Shown in pieces: positions 1-8,650 of a DNA stretch of 64,000 nucleotides (position 1 is its first letter; each line of letters begins with the position of its first letter). The notes under the pieces were generated by a model. It was not told the DNA's origin, made no database searches, and saw only the letters and a program-made list of their open reading frames with translations. The position numbers and the translations under genes are program-made. The stretch is from Vampirovibrio chlorellavorus (GTDB lineage Bacteria; Cyanobacteriota; Vampirovibrionia; Vampirovibrionales; Vampirovibrionaceae), in NCBI GenBank assembly GCA_001858525.1, contig LAPX01000001.1, positions 1 to 64,000 on the forward strand, given 5' to 3'.

Positions 1-100
1 AACAATACTGGTACTTGGGATTAGCTTGGCTCGAACTTAAAAAACTTACGGGATAAGCTCTACTTATGAATTCTTATACAATTACTACGATCATGTACTA

Positions 101-328
101 GTGTTCAACAATGAAATAGATTTTCTTTTCGAGGACTCTGATTTTGGCGATTCTGGGATTAGGAGTAAACCTTCCCCTTGTGACTGGAGTTTTAGATTTT
201 ATTTACTTAAAAAAGAATTTAACCCATTTGAGTTCAGAAGCTATTTACGTTTTTTAAACTTGCTTTCTGCAGAAGTACAAGAAAAGCGTTATTACAATTT
301 CTACAAAATAAAAGACAGGGAAGAATAG
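101..328 (+). CDS. hypothetical protein, 75 aa, AT-rich, possibly a gene remnant
   Basis: Open frame with a GTG start, rich in Phe, Tyr, Leu and charged residues. No signal peptide, membrane segment or known motif is visible. The same frame is open back to about position 41 with no ATG, and no convincing RBS precedes the GTG, so this may be the tail of a decayed gene. The first 330 bases are visibly richer in A/T than the rest of the window, which would fit acquired or degenerating DNA. It ends 22 bases from the convergent tRNA-Ser. Function unknown; whether it is translated is doubtful. Confidence 0.3.
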   Translation: MFNNEIDFLFEDSDFGDSGIRSKPSPCDWSFRFYLLKKEFNPFEFRSYLRFLNLLSAEVQEKRYYNFYKIKDREE

Positions 329-350
329 TTTTCTGTTTGTCAAAAAGTGG

Positions 351-432
351 CGGAAGTGACAGGAGTCGAACCTGCAACCCCTTGCGGGGCGACCGCTTTC
401 GAGGCGGCTCCCTAACCATTCGGATCACTTCC
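351..432 (-). tRNA. tRNA-Ser (anticodon CGA)
   Basis: On the minus strand a 7-bp acceptor stem (GGAAGTG with CACTTCC) closes a cloverleaf of about 82 nt. The anticodon loop is CTCGAAA, giving anticodon CGA, which reads UCG. A long variable arm built on CCCC/GGGG pairs and a G discriminator base are the class II features expected of serine tRNA. The T arm carries TTCGACT. No CCA is encoded: the bases after the acceptor stem on the minus strand are GCCAC. Confidence 0.93.
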
Positions 433-570
433 AAGTTAAGGAAACATATTCAATTGAAGCAAAGGGGCCAACAGGACTGGTCCAACAGAGATAGAGCAAC
501 ACGAACTGATACGGGTCGATCGAACTGTTAAAAGCCAAACACTGCCTGTTATTTGCCTTCTTTGTTGGCC

Positions 571-598
571 ATTATACAAAAAATCGGGCCTATGGCAA
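571..598 (-). promoter_or_regulatory. sigma70-type promoter upstream of tRNA-Ser
   Basis: On the minus strand TTGCCA (593-598) and a perfect TATAAT (571-576) are separated by 16 bases. The nearest downstream gene on that strand is tRNA-Ser, about 130 bases away, so the transcript would have a long leader. Match to consensus is strong; the assignment to the tRNA rests on position only. Confidence 0.55.
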
Positions 599-632
599 AA
601 GGAAAGATTCCCGCAGCACGCCCCATGTCATC

Positions 633-2225
633 TTAATCCAGCAGTTCAATCTCGCAGGAGTCAAACAGGCTGTAAATGCGGGCACTCAATTCATCATTAT
701 CCAGATCTTTGCTTTCCAGATTCAGGGCCTGAGCGGTTTTAAAACAGTGGGCAGCCTCCAGTCGGTTGCCCAGAAAGCTGTAGGCCCGCCCTAAATTGTA
801 GTAAGCCAAGGCATAATTGGCATCCAGGGCAATGGCCTGCTGAAAATAACCAATGGCTTTTTCCACATCTCCCAGCAGGTCCAGATGAATAACCCCCAGG
901 TTGTTGATGGGGATTTCGTAGGTGTCATCCAGTGCAATGGCTTGCTTATAGTAGGCGATGGCTTGCTCAATATCGTTGGCCATCCAGCGCAGGTAGCCCA
1001 GGTTGGAATACAGCTTGGGCATTCGTGGGCTGGCTTTAACGGCCTTCAGGTAAACAGCCTCAGCATTGGCAAAGTCATCCTTCTGAAAGTACAACAGGCC
1101 CATTTGAATGTAGTTCTCCACATCCTCCGGATTCAAAACGCTGGCCATATCATAATAGGCAATGGCCGCTTGTGGATTTTGCAGGTAGTCCGCGTGAATA
1201 TTGGCCAGACTTTGCGCCACCATGGCTTTCCAGCGATTATCCTTGCCCAGTTGCAAGGCCGTGGCATAGTGACTCACGGCCTGGGTGAAGTCGTTCATAT
1301 AGTAATAGGCGTTGCCCAGATGACAGTGCGCGTCCGCCTGATTGGGCGTGATTTGAACGATGGTTTCATAGACTTCGGCCATTTGCGGGTAACTTTCCTG
1401 CTCTTCCAGCAGCCGGGCCAGATGGTAATAGCCGGTCAGGTAATCCGGATGACGCTCGATGGCCTTTTCAAACCAGTAACGAGCCTCCTCATGGTGACCC
1501 ATGTCCCGGTACAGCTCACCAATAATAACCGTCACACTGGGAAGCCCCGGAAATTGCTGATGGATTTTCAGATACTGGGCTAGGGCTTGCTCATTGTGAT
1601 TGAATTCTTCCAGAAACCAGGCCTGAATCAGTTGCGGGAGAAGCAGCAACCCGTGCCCGAAGCCCATGCGCTCTTTAGAGAAGGGGGCACTGATCAGGGC
1701 GGCCAACAAGGACTGAAGCCCCAGTAGTCCTTTCCACAGGGATTTCGGATTTTTCCAGTTGCCCAGGACATAGTCCCGTTCCAGTTTAAACAGGTACAAA
1801 CGGGCCAAAACTTGCTGGAAAGGGACAGTCAGGATAGAGGCATACAAAAAGTGTTTGGCGGCATCATAATCGTCTCGATGGAAAGCAACAATGCCCAGCA
1901 CGAGATAAGTCTTGCTCAATCCCTCCTTGGGAAGCCTTGTCCCGGACTGATGAAGGCTAAGGGCACGCTTGGCGGTCTGCTCCGCCTTACTGAACAGACC
2001 TTGCCGGAGCAGGGTCTGGGCCATTTTTGCCACAACGTCTACAGCGTCTGGCGATTGTTCCAGCGCCCGTGCGTATTCGTTCAGGGCTTGGGAAAGCTGA
2101 TTTTCTCCAATCGTGGGGTTGAAATGATTCAAATAATGAACGTCGCCAGCCGTTGTGTTTTGGCGAGCCACGACTTCACATGCAGAGTGCATGCTAGGTT
2201 CTGTCTCAGGCGTTTTTTGGATCAT
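633..2225 (-). CDS. TPR-repeat protein
   Basis: About 530 residues, mostly tandem tetratricopeptide repeats of 34 residues. The canonical pattern (A..Y...G..Y....Y..A...Y..A...P) is clearest in the C-terminal two thirds, with eight or more units, for example around AIAYYKQAIALDD. TPRs are helical scaffolds for protein-protein contacts, so the partner and process cannot be named. No N-terminal signal peptide is evident; a short hydrophobic stretch near residues 190-215 is too irregular to call membrane-spanning. The ATG at 2225 is preferred because AAGGG lies 9 bases before it; an ATG nine bases further upstream would sit on top of that RBS. The gene is alone on its strand. Confidence 0.85.
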   Translation of the reverse strand: MIQKTPETEPSMHSACEVVARQNTTAGDVHYLNHFNPTIGENQLSQALNEYARALEQSPDAVDVVAKMAQTLLRQGLFSKAEQTAKRALSLHQSGTRLPKEGLSKTYLVLGIVAFHRDDYDAAKHFLYASILTVPFQQVLARLYLFKLERDYVLGNWKNPKSLWKGLLGLQSLLAALISAPFSKERMGFGHGLLLLPQLIQAWFLEEFNHNEQALAQYLKIHQQFPGLPSVTVIIGELYRDMGHHEEARYWFEKAIERHPDYLTGYYHLARLLEEQESYPQMAEVYETIVQITPNQADAHCHLGNAYYYMNDFTQAVSHYATALQLGKDNRWKAMVAQSLANIHADYLQNPQAAIAYYDMASVLNPEDVENYIQMGLLYFQKDDFANAEAVYLKAVKASPRMPKLYSNLGYLRWMANDIEQAIAYYKQAIALDDTYEIPINNLGVIHLDLLGDVEKAIGYFQQAIALDANYALAYYNLGRAYSFLGNRLEAAHCFKTAQALNLESKDLDNDELSARIYSLFDSCEIELLD

Positions 2226-2433
2226 CGTATGCATCCCTTCACACCGCTTTGAATGGGGTATCGGCCAGAAGCGCGCGGAACTTTGGGAATTTGGGGTAAA
2301 GCGTTACATATTTTTACGCTGGGGGATGGCCAACCGCATTCTGGGGGCGCTTTGACATGCCGCAAGCGGCTTGTTTCGATTGGCTTTTACGTAATCCTGC
2401 AAGTGAACGGTGAAAGTCTCAAGCGGGGCACTT

Positions 2434-2439
2434 TATAAT
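2434..2439 (+). promoter_or_regulatory. TATAAT -10 element directly before the gene at 2447
   Basis: A perfect TATAAT ends only 7 bases before the ATG at 2447. If it is used, transcription would start at or beside the A of the ATG, giving a leaderless or nearly leaderless mRNA. No good -35 is visible at the usual distance (GAAAGT or TGAAAG lie there). A weak AGGA sits only 3 bases before the ATG. Confidence 0.4.
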
Positions 2440-2446
2440 CAGGATC

Positions 2447-3214
2447 ATGCAACGAACTGTTTTAATTTGGCTGGTAATGGGCTTGCTTCTTGTTTCGGAA
2501 GCCCTGACCTTGTTGTCTGCAAATGCCAATAACATGCTCAGCGGCGGCCTGACAGGCTCCGTAAGTCGGAGTGCTCCTTCTGGTTTGTCGTCCGGTCAAT
2601 TGCCGTCCGGTCGATTGCCATCCGGGGGCGGCGATTTACAGGTGGCCAGCGCCGATTTTTACTACCGCCTGGATGAAAAAGCCTCGTTCATCGCCCTGAA
2701 AAATCAGTGGCAATCAGAACACCGGGGAGAGTTGAGTCCAGATCAGGCTGAGCTATTTGCCGATCAGGCCTATGACAAAGCCGGGGTCGAAGAGGTGTTG
2801 ACGCAATGGCGTTATCATGGGGGGCCAAACCCCTGGGTGTTCTCAGTAAAGGCCCATTTATTTAACGAGGGTAAAAAGGCGTATTTAAATGTGCCTGTGC
2901 AAGTCATTGTTCGGGCCAAGATGGGAGACTTGCGGGTCAATCCCGCCATCCAAATGACCGACTGGACGTATTTGCAACAGTCCGCCCACTGGGTAACGAT
3001 TTCTGGCCCAAAAGCCATAACCGTTTCCGCCATAGCCCCCGGTGAAGACCAGTTATTGCCCTTGGGACGAATCAATCTTCTGTCCTTACTATCCAAACAT
3101 CCCAATCAGTGGCCGGTTGAGCTGGAATTGCATCTCCAATCGCCCCGGTTTGCTCCGGTGACCCAACGAATTTCGCTGAAACCGGATCATTTTGTGACGC
3201 CCCATTGGTATTAA
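2447..3214 (+). CDS. exported protein of unknown function
   Basis: 255 residues. The N-terminus is a classic Sec signal peptide: Arg3, a hydrophobic core at about residues 5-20, then a small-residue cleavage region near ANA (25-27). A Gly/Ser/Pro-rich low-complexity linker follows (about residues 30-63), with repeats of the type PSG-L/R-LPSG. The rest is a soluble domain rich in beta-prone segments and Trp that I do not recognise. The signal peptide makes the ATG at 2447 credible although it has a poor RBS. It precedes rph by about 120 bases but is probably a separate unit, since rph has its own promoter candidate. Confidence 0.75.
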   Translation: MQRTVLIWLVMGLLLVSEALTLLSANANNMLSGGLTGSVSRSAPSGLSSGQLPSGRLPSGGGDLQVASADFYYRLDEKASFIALKNQWQSEHRGELSPDQAELFADQAYDKAGVEEVLTQWRYHGGPNPWVFSVKAHLFNEGKKAYLNVPVQVIVRAKMGDLRVNPAIQMTDWTYLQQSAHWVTISGPKAITVSAIAPGEDQLLPLGRINLLSLLSKHPNQWPVELELHLQSPRFAPVTQRISLKPDHFVTPHWY

Positions 3215-3284
3215 ATGAGGTGAATACTTCTTTATAACACCCGTTGCTTCATCAAGCTCATCTGGGCCAGACCCCTGTCTTTTT

Positions 3285-3293
3285 TGCTATGAT
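3285..3293 (+). promoter_or_regulatory. extended -10 promoter for rph
   Basis: TGC directly followed by TATGAT forms an extended -10 (TGn-TATAAT type) 40 bases before the rph ATG. The -35 region is poor, as is common with extended -10 promoters. Confidence 0.4.
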
Positions 3294-3332
3294 AAACACC
3301 TGTGTGTTTGTCCTCCAGAGAGAAGGGTGTCC

Positions 3333-4091
3333 ATGTTCATCAGACCCGATCAGCGCTCCGCCAATCAGCTTCGGCCCATTCGTATCGTTCGTAACTTTAC
3401 CAAGCACGCCCACGGGTCGATATTGGTCTGTTTTGGGGATACCCAGGTCATTGTGACGGCCACCGTGGAAGAGCGAGTGCCTCGCCATATTCATATCCTG
3501 AAGGAAGAGAACACCGGCTGGTTGACGGCTGAGTATTCCATGTTGCCCGGCGCTACCAACCAGCGCACCCAGCGGGAACGGCAAAAAGTTTCCGGACGCA
3601 CCGCCGAAATTCAACGCCTGATTGGGCGTACCTTACGGGCCAGTGTGGATTTGACCAAAGTCGGTTCCCGAACCATTACCATTGATGCCGATGTCATTCA
3701 GGCCGATGGTGGAACCCGGGTGGCTGCCATTACCGGCGGTTATGTGGCCCTGGTGGATTGCCTGAACAAACTGGTGGCCGATGGCATGCTAGCGGCACTG
3801 CCCCCCTTGAACCCGGTGGCCGCCGTGAGTGTGGGCTTGGTGGAAGGCCTGGAAATTCTGGATTTAAACTACGATGAAGATTCCACGGCGGAAGTGGACG
3901 CCAACGTGGTCATGAACGCCGAAGGGCAATTGATTGAGCTGCAACTCAGTAGCGAGCGCTCTCCCCTCAGTCGGGCCCAGTTAAACCGGTTGGTGGATCT
4001 GGCCGATGAAGGCATTCAGCAACTCTTTGCTGAGCAGCAAAGCGCACTGGCTCAGACATTAAGCATTACGCTTCCGGTGGAAGCCCTTTAA
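3333..4091 (+). CDS. rph: ribonuclease PH
   Basis: 252 residues, the usual size for RNase PH, the phosphorolytic 3'-5' exoribonuclease that trims tRNA 3' ends. Family signatures run the whole length: RPDQRSANQLRPI at the start, GDTQVIVTATVEE, the loop EYSMLPGATNQRTQRER, then SGRTAEIQRLIGRTLRA and DADVIQADGGTRVAAITG, which holds the Asp pair of the active site. Near the C-terminus ELQLSSERSPLSR replaces the more usual EVQGTAE-type stretch, a mild divergence. The ATG at 3333 (AGAAGG about 7 bases upstream) is preferred to a GTG six bases earlier. hisS follows after 31 bases, probably co-transcribed. Confidence 0.95.
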   Translation: MFIRPDQRSANQLRPIRIVRNFTKHAHGSILVCFGDTQVIVTATVEERVPRHIHILKEENTGWLTAEYSMLPGATNQRTQRERQKVSGRTAEIQRLIGRTLRASVDLTKVGSRTITIDADVIQADGGTRVAAITGGYVALVDCLNKLVADGMLAALPPLNPVAAVSVGLVEGLEILDLNYDEDSTAEVDANVVMNAEGQLIELQLSSERSPLSRAQLNRLVDLADEGIQQLFAEQQSALAQTLSITLPVEAL

Positions 4092-4122
4092 TTATCGCGA
4101 AAACTAGAAAGACTGTGACCCT

Positions 4123-5391
4123 ATGACTGGCACCCAGCAGAAATCCCGTCGAGAACTGATTCAACGTCCCAAAGGCACCCAAGACCTTTTTGGACCCGAG
4201 GTAGAACGCTGGGAATCTGTGGAATCCGCTTGCCGCCTACACTTCCAGAATGCGGGCTATCAAGAGGTTCGCACCCCGGCGTTTGAGCACACCGAGCTGT
4301 TTGAGCGTGGCGTAGGCGAGGGCACAGACATCGTCAATAAGGAAATGTACACCTTCGAGAAAAGTGAGCGTCGCCTGTCGCTGCGCCCAGAAGGGACCGC
4401 CGGGGTGGTGCGGGCCTTTATCGAGCAAGGTATGGCCCGTTGGCCCAAGCCGGTCAAGTTGTACTACATGGGGCCCATGTTCCGTTACGAGCGCCCTCAG
4501 GCCGGCCGTCAACGTCAGTTTCATCAGGTGGGACTGGAATTGTTCGGGTTGGATACTCCAGCCGCTGATGCTGAAGCTATTTTAATGGCCATGCGTCTGT
4601 TTGAACAACTGGGCTTGCCCAATCTGTCCCTGCAAATCAACAATATCGGCACCGCAGAGTGTCGGGAGCGCTTTAAAACGGGTTTCAAAACCTTGCTGGA
4701 GCCGCTGTTGTCCCAATTGTGCCCGGATTGCCAGACCCGGTATGTCAGCAATCCCTTGCGCATGCTGGATTGCAAAAATCCCGGTTGCCAGGCCATTTAC
4801 GCTCAACCAGATCTGCAAGCCTTCTTACAGACCGACTTTACCAGCGAGGAATGCCAAAACCACTTTGCCGAGCTGCTGAAGATTCTGGAGGCCCTGAAAA
4901 TACCTTACCACCGCAACTTTATGCTGGTGCGGGGTTTGGATTACTACACCAAGACCGTTTTTGAGATTACCTCCACCAATCTGGGCGCCCAGAATGCCGT
5001 GTGCGGAGGGGGGCGCTACAACACACTGGTGGAAGATCTGGGTGGGGCAGAAACCCCGGCCATAGGCTGGGCCCTGGGTATGGAACGACTGATGGCTCTG
5101 GTGGGCGAATTGCCCGTAAAGCCGATGGATTACTACATTGTGACCGATCAGCACGCGGCGGCCTTTGATCTGGCCGAACAACTGCGGGCGCAGGACTACA
5201 AAGTGGAAGTGGATCTGTCTGGCAAGGGCTTTGGCAAGCAGTTAGAGCGGGCCGCCAAACTGAATGCCCGTCAAGCCCTGATCCTGGGATCGACTGAAGT
5301 GCAAAGCGGCGAAGTCCAGCTAAAAACGCTGGCCACCAAGGAACAGCGAGTGGTGCCTTACGCCCTGTTGCTGCAAGGCATTCCAGAATAA
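4123..5391 (+). CDS. hisS: histidine--tRNA ligase
   Basis: 422 residues, class II aminoacyl-tRNA synthetase. Motif 2 spans about residues 115-142 (YYMGPMFRYERPQAGRQRQF). The histidine-specific signature RGLDYYTKTVFE lies at 270-281, and motif 3 (AIGWALGMERL) at 313-323. The C-terminal 90 residues form the anticodon-binding domain. In the insertion domain four cysteines (C200, C203, C217, C222) are arranged as CxxC...CxxxxC, as in many bacterial HisRS, and could bind zinc. The upstream RBS is weak. It lies 31 bases after rph on the same strand, suggesting a small RNA-metabolism operon, and ends 17 bases from the convergent gene at 5409. Confidence 0.97.
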   Translation: MTGTQQKSRRELIQRPKGTQDLFGPEVERWESVESACRLHFQNAGYQEVRTPAFEHTELFERGVGEGTDIVNKEMYTFEKSERRLSLRPEGTAGVVRAFIEQGMARWPKPVKLYYMGPMFRYERPQAGRQRQFHQVGLELFGLDTPAADAEAILMAMRLFEQLGLPNLSLQINNIGTAECRERFKTGFKTLLEPLLSQLCPDCQTRYVSNPLRMLDCKNPGCQAIYAQPDLQAFLQTDFTSEECQNHFAELLKILEALKIPYHRNFMLVRGLDYYTKTVFEITSTNLGAQNAVCGGGRYNTLVEDLGGAETPAIGWALGMERLMALVGELPVKPMDYYIVTDQHAAAFDLAEQLRAQDYKVEVDLSGKGFGKQLERAAKLNARQALILGSTEVQSGEVQLKTLATKEQRVVPYALLLQGIPE

Positions 5392-5408
5392 TTCTGCAAA
5401 CCGTTCAC

Positions 5409-7112
5409 TCAGGGAGTAGTTTTTAGCGTTTTGATCAGACAGGCCATTTCAATGACTCTCAAGCCTCTGGTCTGAAAAGGCGTGCAGCGCTTGGGCGCTT
5501 GAAGCAGCAGATACTTTTGCGGGTTCGATTGCTTCAAAGACTCAAAGAACTGGGTATCGAAGGCATAATAATACCGCTTGGGCAGCACACTCAAACGGGG
5601 TTCCTTAAAGTCGATGGTTTGGACCACAAAGTAATTGATGTGATTCTGTCGAACAAAGTCGCTCAAGGATTGAGCGTCAACGGCATAGTAGGCCGTGAGG
5701 AAAGACTTCAGGCGGTCTTTGATGACCTTGAAATACCCCTGATGAAAGGGGATGTAGGCCTCGTTGCTGATAAACACACTGCGATAGGCGTACAGGGGAA
5801 TATTGCTGGCCAGACCGGGAGAAGCCGCGATCATGCTATGGGCCGGGGTTGTTTCTAAAAAACTGTACAGGTGGCGCTCACTCTCCTTGGGGTTCATCAG
5901 GTCGGCCCGCCAAAAAAGGCTGGTGATCAGTAGCCCCAGAGCGGCCAAACCCAGGTAAGCCCAGCGCTTGGTAGTGCTGTAGCGTTGCTGCAACTGGTAA
6001 ATCATGGCCCCAATCATAAAGGTAGGAATCAGGGGCAGGGTGTACTGGAAGTAGCGCTCCGGCACGTAAAAATAAAACAGGAAAACCCAAGCGATAACGT
6101 ACAAAATGGAGGAGCTGATCAGCAAGCGCCAGACCTGAGCAGGAATGAGCAGGGGCCCCCAGTGTTGTTTGGCATAGCGGTTGTACAACAGCAGCGCCAG
6201 TCCAAAACCCGCTGTAGGAATGAGAATATACAGATTGGGCGTGCGTTCCAGTATTTGCCCCAACCATCGCAGTGGCTCCATCCAGCTTTCTTCCCAGCCT
6301 TCTGAAAAATTACCCCAGGGAAACAGAACCACCCGCCCCCCGCTGGCAAAATCGGGCAGGCCGGCAATGGATTGATTGGAATTCAAAGGGCCGAACAGCG
6401 GCTGGGTTTCGGCACTGTTGGCTGAGCGCCATAGCAGAAGACCCAGACTTCCTGAAAAGCTGCCCAACAGGCAAATCAGCCGTTGGTTGCGCATCCCATC
6501 CTGATTGGCCAGATAGACCGTTTCAATCAACAGTAAAATAAAGCCCAAAAAGAAGGCCGGTGGGTAAATAATGGCGCTGAGGACCAACCCCAGCCCCAGC
6601 CAATACCAGTTTTTCAGGTGCAATTGCCAGAGGGTCCAGAACAGCAAAGGGTAAATAAACGATCGGGACAGTCCACCGGCCATATTTTTAAAGATCCACA
6701 GGGCGCAGTTGAAGCAAAAACAAACCCAGAAGGCGTACAAGGCATTTTGGTATCGTCTGGCGTACTGAAACAACAGAAAAGTGGTGAGCACAGCCATGCC
6801 GAACGGTAAAACCTGAGAGAGTTGCACAGGGGTCAGCCATTGCCCACCCACGAGGTATAGGAGCCACAACACCGGGGAAATGAACAGGGGTTGTGTGAAA
6901 TAATGGGCAATGTAATCCTGACTGAAAGCGGCGGGGTTGGCAATGCGGGCCATCCAGTAGATTTGGTTGCGTACATCGTCGTTCAGGGCCGCCGGGTCAC
7001 TGAGAACCCGATGTTCCACCCACAGGGTCAAAAGCAGCGCAAAGCCCAGAGCCAAGCTCAATAGGGGCCAATCAGGCCGGGAATTGGGTTTGTGGGGTTC
7101 TTTCTCACACAT
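5409..7112 (-). CDS. polytopic membrane protein, GT-C-like (possible lipid-linked sugar transferase)
   Basis: 567 residues with about ten or more hydrophobic segments between residues 20 and 420, then a soluble C-terminal region of about 150 residues. The loop after the first membrane segment contains NDDVRNQIYW; an acidic pair in the first extracytoplasmic loop is a hallmark of GT-C glycosyltransferases that use polyprenyl-phosphate sugars. The overall layout (multi-span N-terminus, periplasmic C-terminus) also fits. No full family signature is recognised, so the catalytic role is inference; an uncharacterised DUF-type membrane protein is the alternative. The ATG at 7112 is preferred, as the longer reading begins with TTG and has no RBS. 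It stands alone between two convergent or divergent neighbours. Confidence 0.65.
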   Translation of the reverse strand: MCEKEPHKPNSRPDWPLLSLALGFALLLTLWVEHRVLSDPAALNDDVRNQIYWMARIANPAAFSQDYIAHYFTQPLFISPVLWLLYLVGGQWLTPVQLSQVLPFGMAVLTTFLLFQYARRYQNALYAFWVCFCFNCALWIFKNMAGGLSRSFIYPLLFWTLWQLHLKNWYWLGLGLVLSAIIYPPAFFLGFILLLIETVYLANQDGMRNQRLICLLGSFSGSLGLLLWRSANSAETQPLFGPLNSNQSIAGLPDFASGGRVVLFPWGNFSEGWEESWMEPLRWLGQILERTPNLYILIPTAGFGLALLLYNRYAKQHWGPLLIPAQVWRLLISSSILYVIAWVFLFYFYVPERYFQYTLPLIPTFMIGAMIYQLQQRYSTTKRWAYLGLAALGLLITSLFWRADLMNPKESERHLYSFLETTPAHSMIAASPGLASNIPLYAYRSVFISNEAYIPFHQGYFKVIKDRLKSFLTAYYAVDAQSLSDFVRQNHINYFVVQTIDFKEPRLSVLPKRYYYAFDTQFFESLKQSNPQKYLLLQAPKRCTPFQTRGLRVIEMACLIKTLKTTP

Positions 7113-7361
7113 GGAATCGGATCGAGGCCCCTGGCTGAAGAATAACGAGTGACTGCCTATGGGAAATAGGAGGGGCTGATGCGCTGATGTCGCACACCCT
7201 CGCTCAGTAACAGAGTACACCAAATATGCGCGTCTGACTGGTCAAAAATCGATCTCAAAGTCAGGACCTGCTGCGGGTCCCCCATCCAAGCAGGCATTAA
7301 AAATTTTGTTTTGATTTTATGTAATTACTATCATCCCAGGCTGAACGTTCGAGTGTCTTCC

Positions 7362-8609
7362 GTGAATCCATCACCCGTCACCGCATCTTCATTACAGACC
7401 GGAACCCCGATCTCGATCCTCCCTGCGGGCGGGAAGCGTCTGGCTGCTGCTATGGAGCTTAAATCATCGGCACTGTCCATCGACATACCTGCTGTGGCTG
7501 CCCTTGACGCCTCTTCTACGCCCGGAAAAGCGGGACATTGTTTCAGCCAAAACCTGCCCAACTGGATTCGCAAGACCTCCATTGGCGGTTTACTGTCCCT
7601 GCGCTATGCCGTGGATTGGATGAAAATGCTGGGGGGCCTGTGCTTATGGTCCTTGATTTTTGTGCCGCTGCCCAAAGCCTTATCCACCCGAATTGAGAAA
7701 ATCTCGGCGCACCGTTTTCTAACCGGACCCAAGGAAAAACCGGATTTAAAATTCCTGAAAGACACCTCCCTGAGGGCCCTGGTTCAGGAACGTTACATCG
7801 ATATGAAACAGGTACTGGAAGAGAACCGGGAAAGTCTGGCAAAAGCCGGACTGAAACTAGACGAAGCCCTGGATAAGTTGAAAATTCACGCCTGGCATAT
7901 TCCTGCACCGCCGGGACGCCCCACCGTGGTTTTGCATCATGGGCGGGGGAGTAACCTGATGCACCTGGAGCATGTGATGCAGGTTTTCCGGCAAAAAAAG
8001 CTGGGCATGCTGCTGTATGATTACCCGGGTTTTGGCCGCAGTGGTGGCATTGCCACCCCCGATGCCTTGAATAAATCAGGGGTGGCTGTCAGTCTTTACG
8101 CCAAAAGCAGCCGAGGCTTGGACATTCCCCTCTCTCAGCAAATTCATGTGGGCAATTCGCTGGGCAGCATGGTGGGTGCCCATACTGCGCATGTGCTGGA
8201 ACAAATGGATGACAACCCCATGAAGGCCCTGGTTTTGGTCAATCCGCTGCCTTCGTTCAAGCAGGTCTTTGTTCATATGCGAGATCGGTTCAAGCTCGGT
8301 TGGCTGCTGAATGAGAATCGCATTCAGGTGGATATGGATGGAGCCACGCCCCTAAGACACTTGACCCGAACCCCGGTACACTTTGTACGGGGTCGAAATG
8401 ACAAGTACATTCCTTTGCGTCAGGTTCAGCAGATGTTTGAAGGGGTGGGTTCATTGACCTCAAGCGAGTTTTACAAGAATTCCGCTCAAAAGACCTTGAA
8501 CGTGTGGGAAGATACCCGTCATCGCTTAGGGGAGCGAGACTACCAACACCTCGCCCAGAGTGTGGAAGAAGTGGCCGTCGGAACTCCTCGCGGGGCTGAT
8601 AATTGCTGA
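7362..8609 (+). CDS. alpha/beta-hydrolase fold protein
   Basis: About 415 residues. The C-terminal 250 carry the fold: HHGRGS (oxyanion-hole region), DYPGFGRSGG, nucleophile elbow GNSLGS with Ser at about 266, Asp at about 347 in RGRNDKYIP, and His at about 387 in DTRHRLGE. These complete a Ser-Asp-His triad. The N-terminal 150 residues hold a hydrophobic stretch (about residues 65-95), perhaps a membrane anchor, after a Pro/Ser/Ala-rich leader. The substrate cannot be deduced; family members include esterases, lipases and peptidases. The start is uncertain: a TTG at 7311 and GTGs at 7353 and 7362 are in frame, and a promoter-like TTGTTT-N16-TATCAT overlaps the longest version. Confidence 0.8.
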   Translation: MNPSPVTASSLQTGTPISILPAGGKRLAAAMELKSSALSIDIPAVAALDASSTPGKAGHCFSQNLPNWIRKTSIGGLLSLRYAVDWMKMLGGLCLWSLIFVPLPKALSTRIEKISAHRFLTGPKEKPDLKFLKDTSLRALVQERYIDMKQVLEENRESLAKAGLKLDEALDKLKIHAWHIPAPPGRPTVVLHHGRGSNLMHLEHVMQVFRQKKLGMLLYDYPGFGRSGGIATPDALNKSGVAVSLYAKSSRGLDIPLSQQIHVGNSLGSMVGAHTAHVLEQMDDNPMKALVLVNPLPSFKQVFVHMRDRFKLGWLLNENRIQVDMDGATPLRHLTRTPVHFVRGRNDKYIPLRQVQQMFEGVGSLTSSEFYKNSAQKTLNVWEDTRHRLGERDYQHLAQSVEEVAVGTPRGADNC

Positions 8610-8650
8610 AAGCGGGAGCCCCCGCAAAAGCTAATGGCGAGAGCCGCCAG

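Noticed and set aside
337-531. Small frame on the plus strand
   Set aside because: Covers tRNA-Ser in antisense; not a gene.
885-1583. Long open frame on the plus strand
   Set aside because: Antisense to the TPR gene; residue make-up is that of a reverse reading of TPR repeats and there is no RBS.
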